NCBI GenBank assembly: GCA_036571765.1
Contig: BROE01000024.1
Location: 7,024,048-7,088,047, forward strand
Reading direction: 5' to 3'
DNA: 64,000 nucleotides
From: Plecoglossus altivelis
Taxonomy: Eukaryota; Chordata; Actinopteri; Osmeriformes; Plecoglossidae
Shown here: piece after piece, positions 12,001-22,391 of the stretch
Numbering within the stretch: the stretch's first letter is position 1
How the letters are laid out: each line of letters begins with the position of its first letter
The notes under the pieces: generated by a model
The model's input: only the letters and a program-made list of their open reading frames with translations
What the model was told of the DNA's origin: nothing
Database searches by the model: none
Made by a program: the position numbers and the translations under genes

Positions 12001-13954
12001 TGCAGACCTTGTGATTGGATGACCTCTGGCCTCCTCTCTAAGCACTGTGTTCGTATTAAGAGGGTCTGTTTGGGCCATGTCCAGGTCGCTGGCAGGAGCA
12101 CAGCAGTGTACTTACATATGGCCTCTGTAGGACATGTTGGAAAGAACTGGTTGAAGCGTTCTTGTCTTGACTGCACACTTCCTGTGGATCAGACATCCTT
12201 GGAGGTGTTGGACCTATGACAATGATTAGCAGTGCTTACTTCAAGTGCTGCCTTGTGCCTGGGTCTTCTGATAGGGGGTCTGGAGTGAGCGAGTGTCCGT
12301 CCGTCCCAGGTTCAGGGGGATTGTGTACTTGTTAATGGCATGTTTTTATTGAAGTATGTGTTTGAACTGGGCGCAATTGTGAGCAGGGGTGTAAAACATT
12401 GAAAGCTAAAACTGGCCTTTTGCTTTACAACATGAACCTGGTCCCCTTCCGACTGACTTCTCTGACTAAAATCTGTCAGTAATGACCTGCTTATGCATTT
12501 ATTTTGATTGGCTACATGTGTGCTTATGAGTAGAAGCGAGTCTTCATATTGAACTATATAGATATAGAACTTATGTACTTGGTAGCACTGATGCTCACAA
12601 CTATAATTTCAGAGTACTAGTAAATATTTGGGAGGGGAAAAAGGTATTTTTCAACTTTTCAGATTGGTGCAAGTTAGCTCCCTGTCTCATGCTTTTTGAT
12701 AACTTATTTTTCCTAGAAAGCTTAAGTGCGCTTGTGTGTGTGTGTTCAGTTTTCACAGCAGAGCAGTACCAGCAGCACCAGGAGCAGCTGGCCCTCATGC
12801 AGAAACAGCAGCTGGAGCAAATCCAGCAGCAGAAGCAGCAAACCACGGATGCCAAGACCACTTCTAACACACAGGTCAGCCCCCCCCCCCAACACACAGG
12901 TCAGCCCCCCCCCAACACACAGGTCAGTGCCCCCAGTTTCACAGCACCCAGCTGTCTCTCCTAGAGTTTCTCACTAAGTGTGTGTTTGCATGTGTTGTGT
13001 CCAGATCCTGGTCATTAAGACGTTAGACCAGGCCAGCGCCCAGTTTGCCGCATCGGCCCTTCTCACATCAGACCAGCTGCTGGCCTTGAAGTCTAAGGAG
13101 GAGGGGCTGCTGGGAAGTGGAGTGAATGGGGTCCTCCCTATTTCAGGTGAGTTCACTGTCAGTCCCACACCTGTCCCCAGCTCCCCATTTGGTAGCTATC
13201 CATGTCGGCCTCTGAATGCTAATCATATGTTCCCAACGCACATTTATAAAGCTCTACATTGATGAGCATTAAAGGGCATGGCTAGGATATGGGACTGGAC
13301 CTGGTTAAGCCAGTGGACTAAGCGCAGTTTTCTCTGTCCTGCCAGGTGTCTACAAGGGCTTACACATCTCCAGCACCACCTCTGCAACGCACCTCGCCAC
13401 CCAGTCCCCCCCAATCTTCCTCCAGCCCTCCACCAACACCACCACTCCTTCCCCCGCCAGCGGCACTCTGGCACCCACCCCAAACGCCCACAGCGTCCCC
13501 AACGCCACTCAGGTCCTGCTGGGTAACAACCTCCGCCTGAGTGTCCCGGCTGGCCGTCACATACCCAGGACCCTTGGCGGCGTGACGGCGTCTGCCTTAA
13601 AGCTGGCCTCTGCCTCCAACTGTCAGATGCCCAAGGTCACCGGGACTGGCACTATGGACATGGGCTCCAGGTGAGCGACAACAAATGCGCGCGCACACAC
13701 AGCTTTTTGGCCATGTGATGGGAAGGTGTAATGTCTACACATGTAGTCTGGTGCTTGATTTGAACTGCCAAGGTGATTTTGAATGTATTCAAGCCTTTCA
13801 CCAAAACCATGGCTGGAACGTTGCTGCCTCTGTAAAAGCACCAGCAGTGTGTCTACATCGCCATGTTTTCTCCATCCTCAGGGATAATCACGACCAAGAC
13901 AAACCAGCACTGACCAGCCTGGCGGACAACACAATGGCCATGGAGGTGACGTAG
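3600..13954 (+). CDS. epc1: Enhancer of polycomb homolog 1, scaffold of the NuA4/TIP60 acetyltransferase complex
   Basis: Fourteen coding exons: 3600-3752, 5109-5268, 5917-6062, 6361-6567, 6716-6864, 7670-7823, 8422-8580, 8756-8845, 9085-9233, 9694-10118, 12750-12874, 13005-13146, 13346-13670, 13882-13954. All junctions are GT/AG and the phases agree, giving 2457 nt, or 818 residues plus TAG; human EPC1 has 836. The protein begins MSKLSFRARALD and ends DNTMAMEVT, both diagnostic of EPC1. Residues 1 to about 280 are the EPcA domain, which in this family binds TIP60, ING3 and MEAF6. Conserved landmarks are YVAFRRRTEKMQTRKNRKND (exons 4-5), RRDLSRAVTILEMIKRREKS (exon 5), QYDFPSSDDEP (exon 7) and ARRRTGRGGR (exon 9). 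A glutamine-rich stretch starts with FTAEQYQQHQEQLALMQ (exon 11). The C-terminal E(Pc) region includes QVLLGNNLRLSVP and RHIPRTLGG (exon 13). It acts in the nucleus in histone H4/H2A acetylation and DNA repair. Teleosts often keep epc1a and epc1b; I cannot say which this is. The end of exon 10 is weakly conserved. Confidence 0.95.
8982..9084 (+). repeat. (CT)n microsatellite forming the acceptor tract of epc1 exon 9
   Basis: About 100 bases of nearly pure CT repeat, interrupted by a few CCGT and TGT steps, run directly into TCAG at 9084. The repeat therefore supplies the polypyrimidine tract for exon 9. Such tracts vary in length between individuals, so exon 9 acceptor strength could vary too. 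Confidence 0.85.
10119..12749 (+). other. epc1 intron 10 (2.6 kb)
   Basis: This is the longest epc1 intron. I see no open frame with recognisable similarity, no RNA gene and no mobile element in it. It starts GTGAGC and ends TGTGTTCAG. A GA-rich stretch lies near 10236-10282. Short tandem copies of a CCTGACAGAGCTGG-type unit lie near 10387-10430. Confidence 0.7.
12871..12927 (+). repeat. Tandem repeat carrying three copies of the exon 11 splice donor
   Basis: The unit (about 23-25 bp), AACACACAG/GTCAG followed by a C run, occurs three times. Potential donors fall after 12874, 12899 and 12922. The first and third keep the reading frame into exon 12; the second shifts it. The third copy (GTCAGT) is closest to the donor consensus. 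Using it adds 16 proline- and glutamine-rich residues and makes the protein 834 long. Confidence 0.7.
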
Positions 13955-14276
13955 TGTCTGTCACCCTCCCCCACTCCGACGCCCATCTCTCTGTCCTCCG
14001 CCAGTCCCCCCGGCCCTCTCTTTAGGTGCTGTGCATCGTAGCAGTGGGAATGCAAAAGAGACAGCAGGACTTTCTCTCACACATGCATACTGACTGATCT
14101 CCATGGCAACCGCGGGGGAATCGGACACAATTCTCATCTCCATGCTTTTTAAAAAACCTTTTTTTCTTTCTCGTTATTGTTAATAAGAGTAAATTGACAT
14201 CTGTAAATTATGAATATGGCAAATTAGTATCTGTACAGTAACTACATATTTGTAATACACCTCCTCTACCCCTTCT

Positions 14277-14284
14277 TGTACATA
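14277..14284 (+). promoter_or_regulatory. Pumilio response element in the epc1 3' UTR
   Basis: TGTACATA fits the Pumilio consensus UGUANAUA and sits 48 bases before the proximal poly(A) signal, so both short and long 3' UTR forms would carry it. The match is exact; an 8-base motif can occur by chance. Confidence 0.35.
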
Positions 14285-14331
14285 TGTTACTTGAATACAG
14301 AACTGTCCATTTGTGATGTTTTGCACTTGGG

Positions 14332-14337
14332 AATAAA
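14332..14337 (+). terminator. Proximal epc1 poly(A) signal
   Basis: A canonical AATAAA lies 378 bases after the stop codon. It is followed within about 50 bases by a GT-rich stretch (GTTGTGTGAG near 14373), as expected for a cleavage/polyadenylation site. Confidence 0.65.
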
Positions 14338-14749
14338 AACGAGAGAAAAAAAAACGAAAACTCTACGAACCATGTTGTGTGAGAGATGCGAGAGTTGTAT
14401 AAAAGACTAGCTTCATCATGTGCATGGTGCAGAGCCGGCTGTTTTATCTATTTATTGTGCTGTGTTTACAGTTTCGGTTTTTATTTGATTTTGTAATTTC
14501 TTTTTTCTTTGTTTTCTTTTTTTTTGTACACTGTATCTTCATTGGTTTCTGTGCTGTAGTAAATGTTTGGTAGCTCCGGACTCCTGGGTATGTTGTATTC
14601 TGGTGGGCCCCCCAGCCCCCCTGGGGGGCCACTGCGCTTCCCTTGTGGATCTTGTGGAATTCAAAGTGGTGACATGCATACATCAGACTCTGTGGTGAGG
14701 AGGGCGAGAGGAGGAGGTTGGCTTTGGTTTACTGCATGGGGGGGACCTG

Positions 14750-14763
14750 TCTGTCTATCTCTC

Positions 14764-14806
<43 letters not shown>
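14750..14806 (+). repeat. (CT)n microsatellite in the epc1 3' UTR
   Basis: CTGT steps lead into a run of about 20 CT repeats. It would be in the mRNA only if the distal poly(A) signal is used. Confidence 0.85.
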
Positions 14807-14810
<4 letters not shown>

Positions 14811-15555
14811 GGGATCTTCCATTTACATTGTTCTGACACAAGTAACAAAACAGCAGTGAAGTCTCTTCTTCCCAGAAGCCTCTGCTGCTTCTCACTCAAA
14901 GCACTATTGTTTTTGGTTGTTTTATGGTTTTGATAATTATCGATGCTGCTTTTGTACTGATATTTTTGGTTTGTCTTTTTCATGCAATGGGAGTCCTCAG
15001 ATTTATTTTAAGCCCTCCCCATTATTAATTTTTGTACCACAGAATTTAGTTATTTTTGTAATTACACCTGTTTTTGTCGTCAACTTGATTGTAAGCTTCT
15101 CCTATTGAAAGACTTCATTATTTTGTTACTTGTTTGTGCATAGGTGATAAGGGAGGTGAGCAGCAGTTATGGCTGTACATGTATCATCATCATTCCATTT
15201 TCAGACAAGGGGAAAAAAAAAGAAAAAAATGCTAACAGGTTATGGAGGAAAGCTGCTTTTTTTCCTCTATTTCCCACCTTTTTGTTTTGGAAAAAAAATC
15301 TCCAGACGGCTGCAAGGCCAAAAAACCACAAGTACCTGGTGCCTTCCCTGGGGAATTCAATATGTGCTCTCTTCTGTGAAGAGGCAGGCACAAACACAGT
15401 GCTACTTAGTAGTGCTCTTCGTCTGTGTCCAGGATCAGAGTGTCCAGTCCGATGGCAGGATATATCCTTGAGGTTTTCTTGTCCCACCTGGAGGCTGAAA
15501 AGACTTTTAAAAAAAGAAAAAAAGAAATGTGACAGAACTTTAACGGAAAAATGAC

Positions 15556-15561
15556 AATAAA
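15556..15561 (+). terminator. Distal epc1 poly(A) signal
   Basis: AATAAA about 1.6 kb after the stop codon. A long GT-rich stretch (TTTTTGTGTGTGTGTGGG near 15602) follows at a suitable distance. The AT-rich UTR-like composition continues up to this point and then changes into intergenic sequence. Confidence 0.5.
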
Positions 15562-15779
15562 GCCCAGGGCATTATATGTGAACTTCATAGACTTGCTATT
15601 CTTTTTGTGTGTGTGTGGGTGGATGTGTACAATTCAAAGAATATTTGAATGATTCTATGTCTCACTTTGCTGCGAGAGATGGAACTGACGACAGATTGAA
15701 AATGACAAGCGATAAATAAGCCTTGATCCAATAGACGATAAGATGATTTACATAAAAATTCTATGCACGTGCTTATTAA

Positions 15780-16113
15780 GGGGAAGTCGTGGCCTAATGG
15801 TTAGGGAGTTGGGCTTGTAACCTTCAAGTTGCTGGTTCAATTCTCGCACTGGCAGGAATTGAAGGTGGGGATTGTGAAGAAACAGCACTCTCTCTGCCTT
15901 CGATACCATGACTGAGGTGCCCTTAAGCAAGGCACCGAACCCCCAATTGCTCCCCGGGCGCTGGAGCAATAGCTGCCCACTGCTCTGGGTGTATGTTCAC
16001 TGTGTGTGCATGCGGTTGCCCACTACTCACTACTGTGTGTGCACTTGGATGGGTTAAATGCAGAGGTAAATTTAGAGTATGGGTAACCATACTTGACAAT
16101 ACGTCACTTCACT
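15780..16113 (+). mobile_element. tRNA-derived SINE, V-SINE-like
   Basis: The 5' part resembles a tRNA, with an A-box-like GTGGCCTAATGG and a B box GGTTCAATTCT about 45 bases later, the internal RNA polymerase III promoter of SINEs. The central part (GCAAGGCACCGAACCCCCAA, then CTCCCCGGGCGCTGGAGCAA, then GCCCACTGCTCTGGGTGT) matches the conserved body of fish V-SINE-type elements as I remember it. The 3' end reads ATACGTCACTTCACTT. The element is about 330 bp and appears nearly full length, with scattered differences typical of an old copy. Exact ends and subfamily need a repeat library. It lies about 200 bp past the distal epc1 poly(A) signal. Confidence 0.75.
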
Positions 16114-17559
16114 TATTAGGTTTAAAGCTTTAAGTGCCAAGTTAGTAAAGATTCTCCCTCGACAACATGGCTGCAAGAAGAATATTTGCCGTAGAATGGC
16201 ATGATGAAAGCAAAGAGACCTTGAGTTGATTAGCTATTGTGTGTGGCAGGAGGTCAATCCTGGAAGAGCTGCCTTGGTTTAGTGAGAAACCTATGGTGTG
16301 GGATCAATTATACACTGCAGGCCTCTGTTAGGAACACTCACACTCAATCAGACACACAGTGACCTACAGTGACAAGTTTCCTCACCATGACAACACTCGG
16401 TTTTGAAAGCTCAGCAAGGGAAAATAGCCCCTTTTTCATACTTCTGTTTTGGGAACTCAAACTGTGTGCCTTCTAACATTTTACAAGAGCGTGTTCCATG
16501 CTCATTATTGAGATATTCTGGGTGTTGGAGCAGCATGTGGGGGAGAAGAAACTCGACAGGACGACTGAAATAACCACATGGAATACAAACTGCAGCTGTT
16601 CACCGCTGGATCAAATGTCCTCAGAAATTGGGGGGCCAAGTCAGTTAACCTCCTCCCTATCCATCTCCCTTGGAAACAGGTGCAGCGCACAGGGCTGGGT
16701 TTCATTTGATGCAGTGTACTACCAGAGCTCAGTGTGAGGACGAGCATGAGCTAGATTCACCAACACGCTCACATCAAGACTCTTACCAAAACCCAATTCA
16801 CTATCACACACCCAACCTCCATTGACACCCCCCCCCTCTCCCATCACATACATAGGGCCTAGACTCCCAGGCTATTGACATGTCTGACATGACATTCTGC
16901 TGTATTATATATCTGTAATGAAGGAATGTCCTTGCATCAAGCTTTTGCTCTCTGTTCTTTATTCTCGTATTGTAAAAGTTCAAACTCAAGAGACAAACCA
17001 GAAAGTCAGCGTGAAAGAGCGAGGCTGTGTATCTTTCTTGAACGGCAGAAATGAAGCCGGACAACTCTTGGTTTGATAAATAATTAGTTTATTTTGTTGG
17101 CCTTTGTCTTGCCAGGAGTAGGATATTGTATTCAGTGTACAATTTGTTCTGAGAAAGAATGATTGAGGCTTGCTTCCCCATCTCCTGCAGACACATGGAT
17201 GATAGCATGAGGTCCTTCTCCACACTCGCTGGCCCATTCTCTCAGGGCTTGTTCATTTCTCTCTGCATGTCTGCTCTCCTTAGCACAAGGCAAGATGGAC
17301 CAGCGGGAGCTGTTGTGTGCAGCCCTCGAGAGAAAATTGCCTCGCTCAATAGAGGCCATTCAGTTTGTATGGTGCCATAAGTGCTCACTCCTCAGTGAAG
17401 AGGAAACTTGGAGAAAACAGTGCTGAAATGCTCTGGCAAGCGCTGCTTTTTAACAGGAACACTGGGTCTCCATCAGCAAAAGCTCTCACAGGGCTGACTG
17501 GTGGATTTATCTCCAAAATGCCAGCAAGCAAGCACAGCCAAAGTGATGGTACATAGGCT

Positions 17560-17598
17560 TGTGTGTGCGTGCGCGTGTGTGTGTTTGTGTGTGCGTGC

Positions 17599-17635
<37 letters not shown>
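17560..17635. repeat. (TG)n microsatellite
   Basis: TG repeats with occasional CG interruptions, ending in a pure run of about 15 units. The reverse strand reads as Thr-His repeats, which is not a gene. Confidence 0.9.
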
Positions 17636-17639
<4 letters not shown>

Positions 17640-19989
17640 CTTGCATGCGTCTGCATTTTATCTGATCTGCCTGTGTATATGTGTGTCGGTGTGAGCATGA
17701 ATGTGTCACTGCGCTGTCTTCGGAGACTTTGCCCAGTATCACGTCAAGCTGACAGACTGAGTTAGAACTGCTAAAGGAAGTGAGTCATGGTTCTAGTGAG
17801 GGTACATTCAGGTAGGAGGCAAGCCCAGCAGAGGACAAGATCCTGCAGTGACCTGAAAGCCAATAGAAAGCTTTCAATTGTTGTCTTTCTTGGATGATTA
17901 AACCATCAATTGCATAATTGCCGTCTGTTTGTCAAGAAGATTACAAAGCAGGTTCAGTCTTGCACACGACGGTTGACAAGAATAACCAATGTTTCTTTTT
18001 CTGCATATTTGTCAGCTTTGTTGCCACAGCAACCTTTTCTTCACATCCAGTTTCTGGTTTTGCCTTCCGCAAGTTTATTCTGCGGCAGTGAATTCTGCAA
18101 CAGCTGTTAATTAGAGGAGTGTTTGAAAGGTTAAAGAAGGCTCTCGTACACTAGGAGGGTTCTGTTATACATGTATAATGCATGTCTGCACACAGGTTCC
18201 AAGATGTGCGCCACTACCCGAATATAACAATGTATAAACATAGTTTATAGTCAACTTTCCATTTTTCTTGGCTCATTTACCACTGGTCACTAATTCTACC
18301 CCCAAAATTCAAAACGTACTTTCGAATAGGCCTATCCAATTAATCAAAATGTATTCAACCTGCAACCTCAAACATTTTAGTTCACCAATCACATTTGGCA
18401 ACCAATCACTTGTGGCTGTTTTTGACCGACCTGAACAAGTTCCAATGGTGTAAGGAGCCCTTAAAAACAATCTGCATTCAGACTGCAAAGTTTAATCTAG
18501 GCAATAATGCCCAGTTGTGTGTGTGTGTTTGGAGAGGAATCCTAATTAGCTGATCCACCAAAACAAAGCAGGAAACTGGTTTATTTAAGTAACTTTTGCT
18601 GCCTTGGTTGTAATACCTCTGTAGTTACAATGCATCTTTTGTGATGTGGTTCATAAATCAAAAGGGGCAAAGCAAGACTGAATCTCATGATTCACATGTT
18701 GTGGATAGAAATGAGTGCCATGCATTGCTATGATTTTCAGCAATGTTGAGAGAACAATTTCTGTTCAGCATGGCCCAAGCCTTTTTGGCATGGTTTTCCT
18801 GCTGTTATCCTGTCAAACTGGCCTTTGAAGCCTTCAGTAGCATTTTAGATTTGACTCATTTACCTTAAGAAGAACATTGCAACTGCACTGCATGCATTTT
18901 TTATATTTTTAATGGTGAATGAAATCTTCAGATTTAAATAAAAGATGTCCCCAGCCTTTACATTGTCACTAATGACAACCGGGGAGTGGGGAATTGGGTT
19001 TCGGAGAAAAATCCAATTTCTTTTTCCTTTTTTTATGATAAATACTTCAACTCCATCCATGAACATGTGGAGAAAACTTGTACCACTCACCTTCCTCAGT
19101 CTATTTCACCAGGGGCACAATAGTTAGTTTTCTCAGCATCACTAATTCAACCCAATAAATTTTAAGTCTTCAGATGGACGATCAAATTAAATTCTCTGTT
19201 TATAATAGAACTGACATAACTATTCATGTTTTTGTAACTACAGTCTGCGTTTTTTGTGAATGAAGTTCACATTCAAATAAAATAATTACAATAATGTTTG
19301 TCGTGACTTTTATTATGAAATCAACCAGAGTTCCATGGATAATTAAAGCAAAGTTGCTCATTCAGTCAGACGGATGGCTTGACAGCTGACAAAGGTGTGA
19401 GACTCATAACCCCAGCTCAGTGTTTGAGCATATCTACCCTCTCTCTTCATTCTTGAGTTCTCGCAGCTAGCTGTGGCAATATCCCTGTCTATGTTTTCTT
19501 AGCCTATAATCAGGACAGTCATACAGGGAAGTACGACACAGGAGACTGGTGCTCATCTGACAACGTGTGTGGAAACATCAAGCCAAAAGCTTTTAAAATC
19601 AATCAACTACCATCAGATATAATTCACTGCATCAACCCCAGAAATTAGTCTGTACCTGGCTCTCATTGGATGTCGGCAAGGCTGGACCTTTGTCTCACAG
19701 ACAGACAGGTCTTCTTGGAAGTGTTTTCTTCCATTGATAGACCAAGATGAGGAGAGCTGTGACCTTTCAATCATCCCCTCCAGGGACAGGAAGGGGAGGA
19801 TCCACCACCTCGATGCGAGAGATTGAAGACGACGGCAGGTTTTTGTTGCTTGGCAGCGAGGTCCTCACAGAGACAGTGTCAACAAAGGTGGAAACGAAAG
19901 CTGGATCACGTTGGCCATTTGAGAATCAACACAACCATCTGAGTGCAGAGTCCATCTGTATGTCAGCCTATCTGTCAATCTGTCTCATG

Positions 19990-20070
19990 TCCATCCATCC
20001 ATCCAGCCATCCAATTCATTAGTTCCATCTATTCCTCCACCCATCCATCCATCCGTCCATCCATCCATCG
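19990..20070. repeat. CATC tetranucleotide repeat
   Basis: Imperfect CATC/CCAT repeats in two blocks (about 19990-20012 and 20038-20070) separated by a diverged stretch. Confidence 0.75.
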
Positions 20071-22284
20071 CAGTGAGACACCAGCAGCAGCCTGAGGCAT
20101 GTAAGGTTTGAATACTCCTCAGTAAGATCTGAAGCATGGTCACTGACAGGTGATCATATCCCTCTGTTGTGTGTTGACCTCAGCAGTGCAGCACCAGTGA
20201 ATTACATTGTCCTAATGGACCATTTAATCAGTGCTGACCTAAATGGAACTTTGATTACTGTTTAATGGAGTTTTATTGGCCCTTTCAGAACTCATTACCC
20301 TTGACAATGTTGCCATGTGTTGATGGTACACTGAGACGGTTGAGGTCTGGTGACAGGAGATAGATCGAAAACTAATGGGATGCAGGTGTGTGTGATGGGG
20401 TCAGAACGCCTTCCGCTCAAAGTTGTTTGGTCCTCTCAGTTTGTCTTATTCTGTATTCACATCAGTATCAGTGTTTGCCATGCTTTTTATAATGACATGA
20501 AATCACCCAGGAAACATTTGGCAGTAAGATGTTCTGGCATGGTGGTTGACATGCTCCTTTCCCTTCTGACAAGATGCATCTAAAGTATAGTCCGCTCAGA
20601 TCTCAAATACATCACATCCTTGTGACCCAAGGCTCTGGCTAATCCAGCCAGTTCAGAACCAGATTAAAGGTTGTTTCCGTAGCCACGCACAAGAAGCAAT
20701 AGATGCAGGATGAAAGAGAGAGCAAGTGACGGACATTTGAAATAGCGGAGGCAGAGATTCACACTCACACACCTGTTCCCAGAGATAGTGGGAGTGAGAG
20801 ACTGTGGGATGAGGGACTGACGGATGAGAGGATAAGTGCAGCAGGATGAGTGCAGGGAGACAGAGAGAGCTTGCCACCACAACAGGCCCACTGTTCCCTG
20901 GCACCTGCCTCCTCCCTTCCTCCCTCCTCTCCACTCCTCACCAAACAGACCCCTCTCTTAGGGCACTACTTTGAAAATGTAAAGGAGGGGGATGGTCATT
21001 TATCCCTTTAACCTTGTTTAAAGCTCCCAAGAGCCACTCACAAAGAAGGTCTTTCAGTGTACGGAGAAAGGCCAAAATATACCAGTGTGCTTGCCAGGTA
21101 TCTACGCCTGATGTGGTTTTGAGGTTGCGTTCATAAAATGGCACCTGCCACTAATAGCTTGTTCAAGTCTTGACTCACCAGCTGACAAAGGGAAGTCCAC
21201 TTCCCTTCACTCTGCTCCTGTTCAGAAGCCTCCCTGTGAGATGCATCTCAGGATACCTTATTGACTCGTTCATCTTTTTCAGGAAATCAATGAGAGAAGA
21301 GTGTAAGAATAAAACCGAATTTTGCAAAACAATTTTCCACAAGGACACATCCTGGCAGGCAATGGTCAATCAATGAGATGGTTTTCCAGGAGGTTGAAGA
21401 AAATTACAGTGATTGGATCAGTGGATCTGCTGACTAGCCTCTAACTCTCCTTTAATTGGCATGTATGGGAGAAATTGATATTGTGTGAAATGCTTAGCTT
21501 GCCTTTCATTTAATCTTTCACAGAGGTCTGTGTGAATGGCTGTTCCTTATTTCACATTTAAAGTGCAGTGAAATCAAACTCCAGTTGAAAACTTCCTTCA
21601 CACTAGCTATTGCGCCCTTGCCAGAAAAATGTCATGTCGATGATGTTTTCATATATAGACATATTCATGTATTGTTTCTGTTCCGTAAAGTATGTGTGGT
21701 TATGTGCATGTGCTACATCCGTCTGTGTGTGTTTCCTGCACCTGGGTACTAGATCCTGATAGGTTGGGAAATCATTGGCCATACAGTGTATTGATTGGAA
21801 ACCACTAAAGTGGTCATTGTCTTCACCTATTATTATGTCAGTCAATATGGTTTTAACAAAGCGCACAAATGGTTTCTAAACTCCACATGGACCATTAGAT
21901 ATGGGGTTGGGCAGGAGGTAACGTTTATACCTATGTTTTTCAAGTATGATGTGGCAGAGAATTCTGCAAAGCAATACATACATTAAGGAAGTACAAAAGA
22001 CTGTTCCTCCCAATGCCATGTTTTGTTTGCCAGACTGCCTCAGGATTTACACTGAAACCTCTATTTTGGGAACCTGACTCAATTGCTTTATGTACTTCAT
22101 GGCTACACTCATGCTTATTGGCTGAGGAGCCAGTAAGTGGCCCATATACAGCTGTGACAAAACCCGGTTGCATTTTTTTATTCAGTCATCCACTCATCAG
22201 TACATCTTTATTGTTTTTTATTGTTTGCATGTTTGTGTTACTTTTGTGTGATGGTGCTTGTGTGTATGTGAGGGGTGGGGGGTA

Positions 22285-22286
22285 TG

Positions 22287-22320
<34 letters not shown>

Positions 22321-22358
22321 TGTATGTATGTATGTATGTATGTATGTATGTATGTGTG

Positions 22359-22389
<31 letters not shown>

Positions 22390-22391
22390 AG
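22285..22391. repeat. Compound TATG and TG microsatellite
   Basis: About 17 uninterrupted TATG units run into a (TG)n block. On both strands this gives spurious low-complexity open frames. Confidence 0.9.

Larger units (their letters stand above)
13955..15585 (+). other. epc1 3' UTR
   Basis: After the TAG at 13952-13954 comes U-rich, AT-rich sequence without a convincing open frame. It contains AATAAA signals at 14332 and 15556 and a (CT)n run at 14750-14806. Vertebrate EPC1 mRNAs have multi-kilobase UTRs, so either or both signals could be used. The end at about 15585 is an estimate from the distal signal. Confidence 0.6.
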
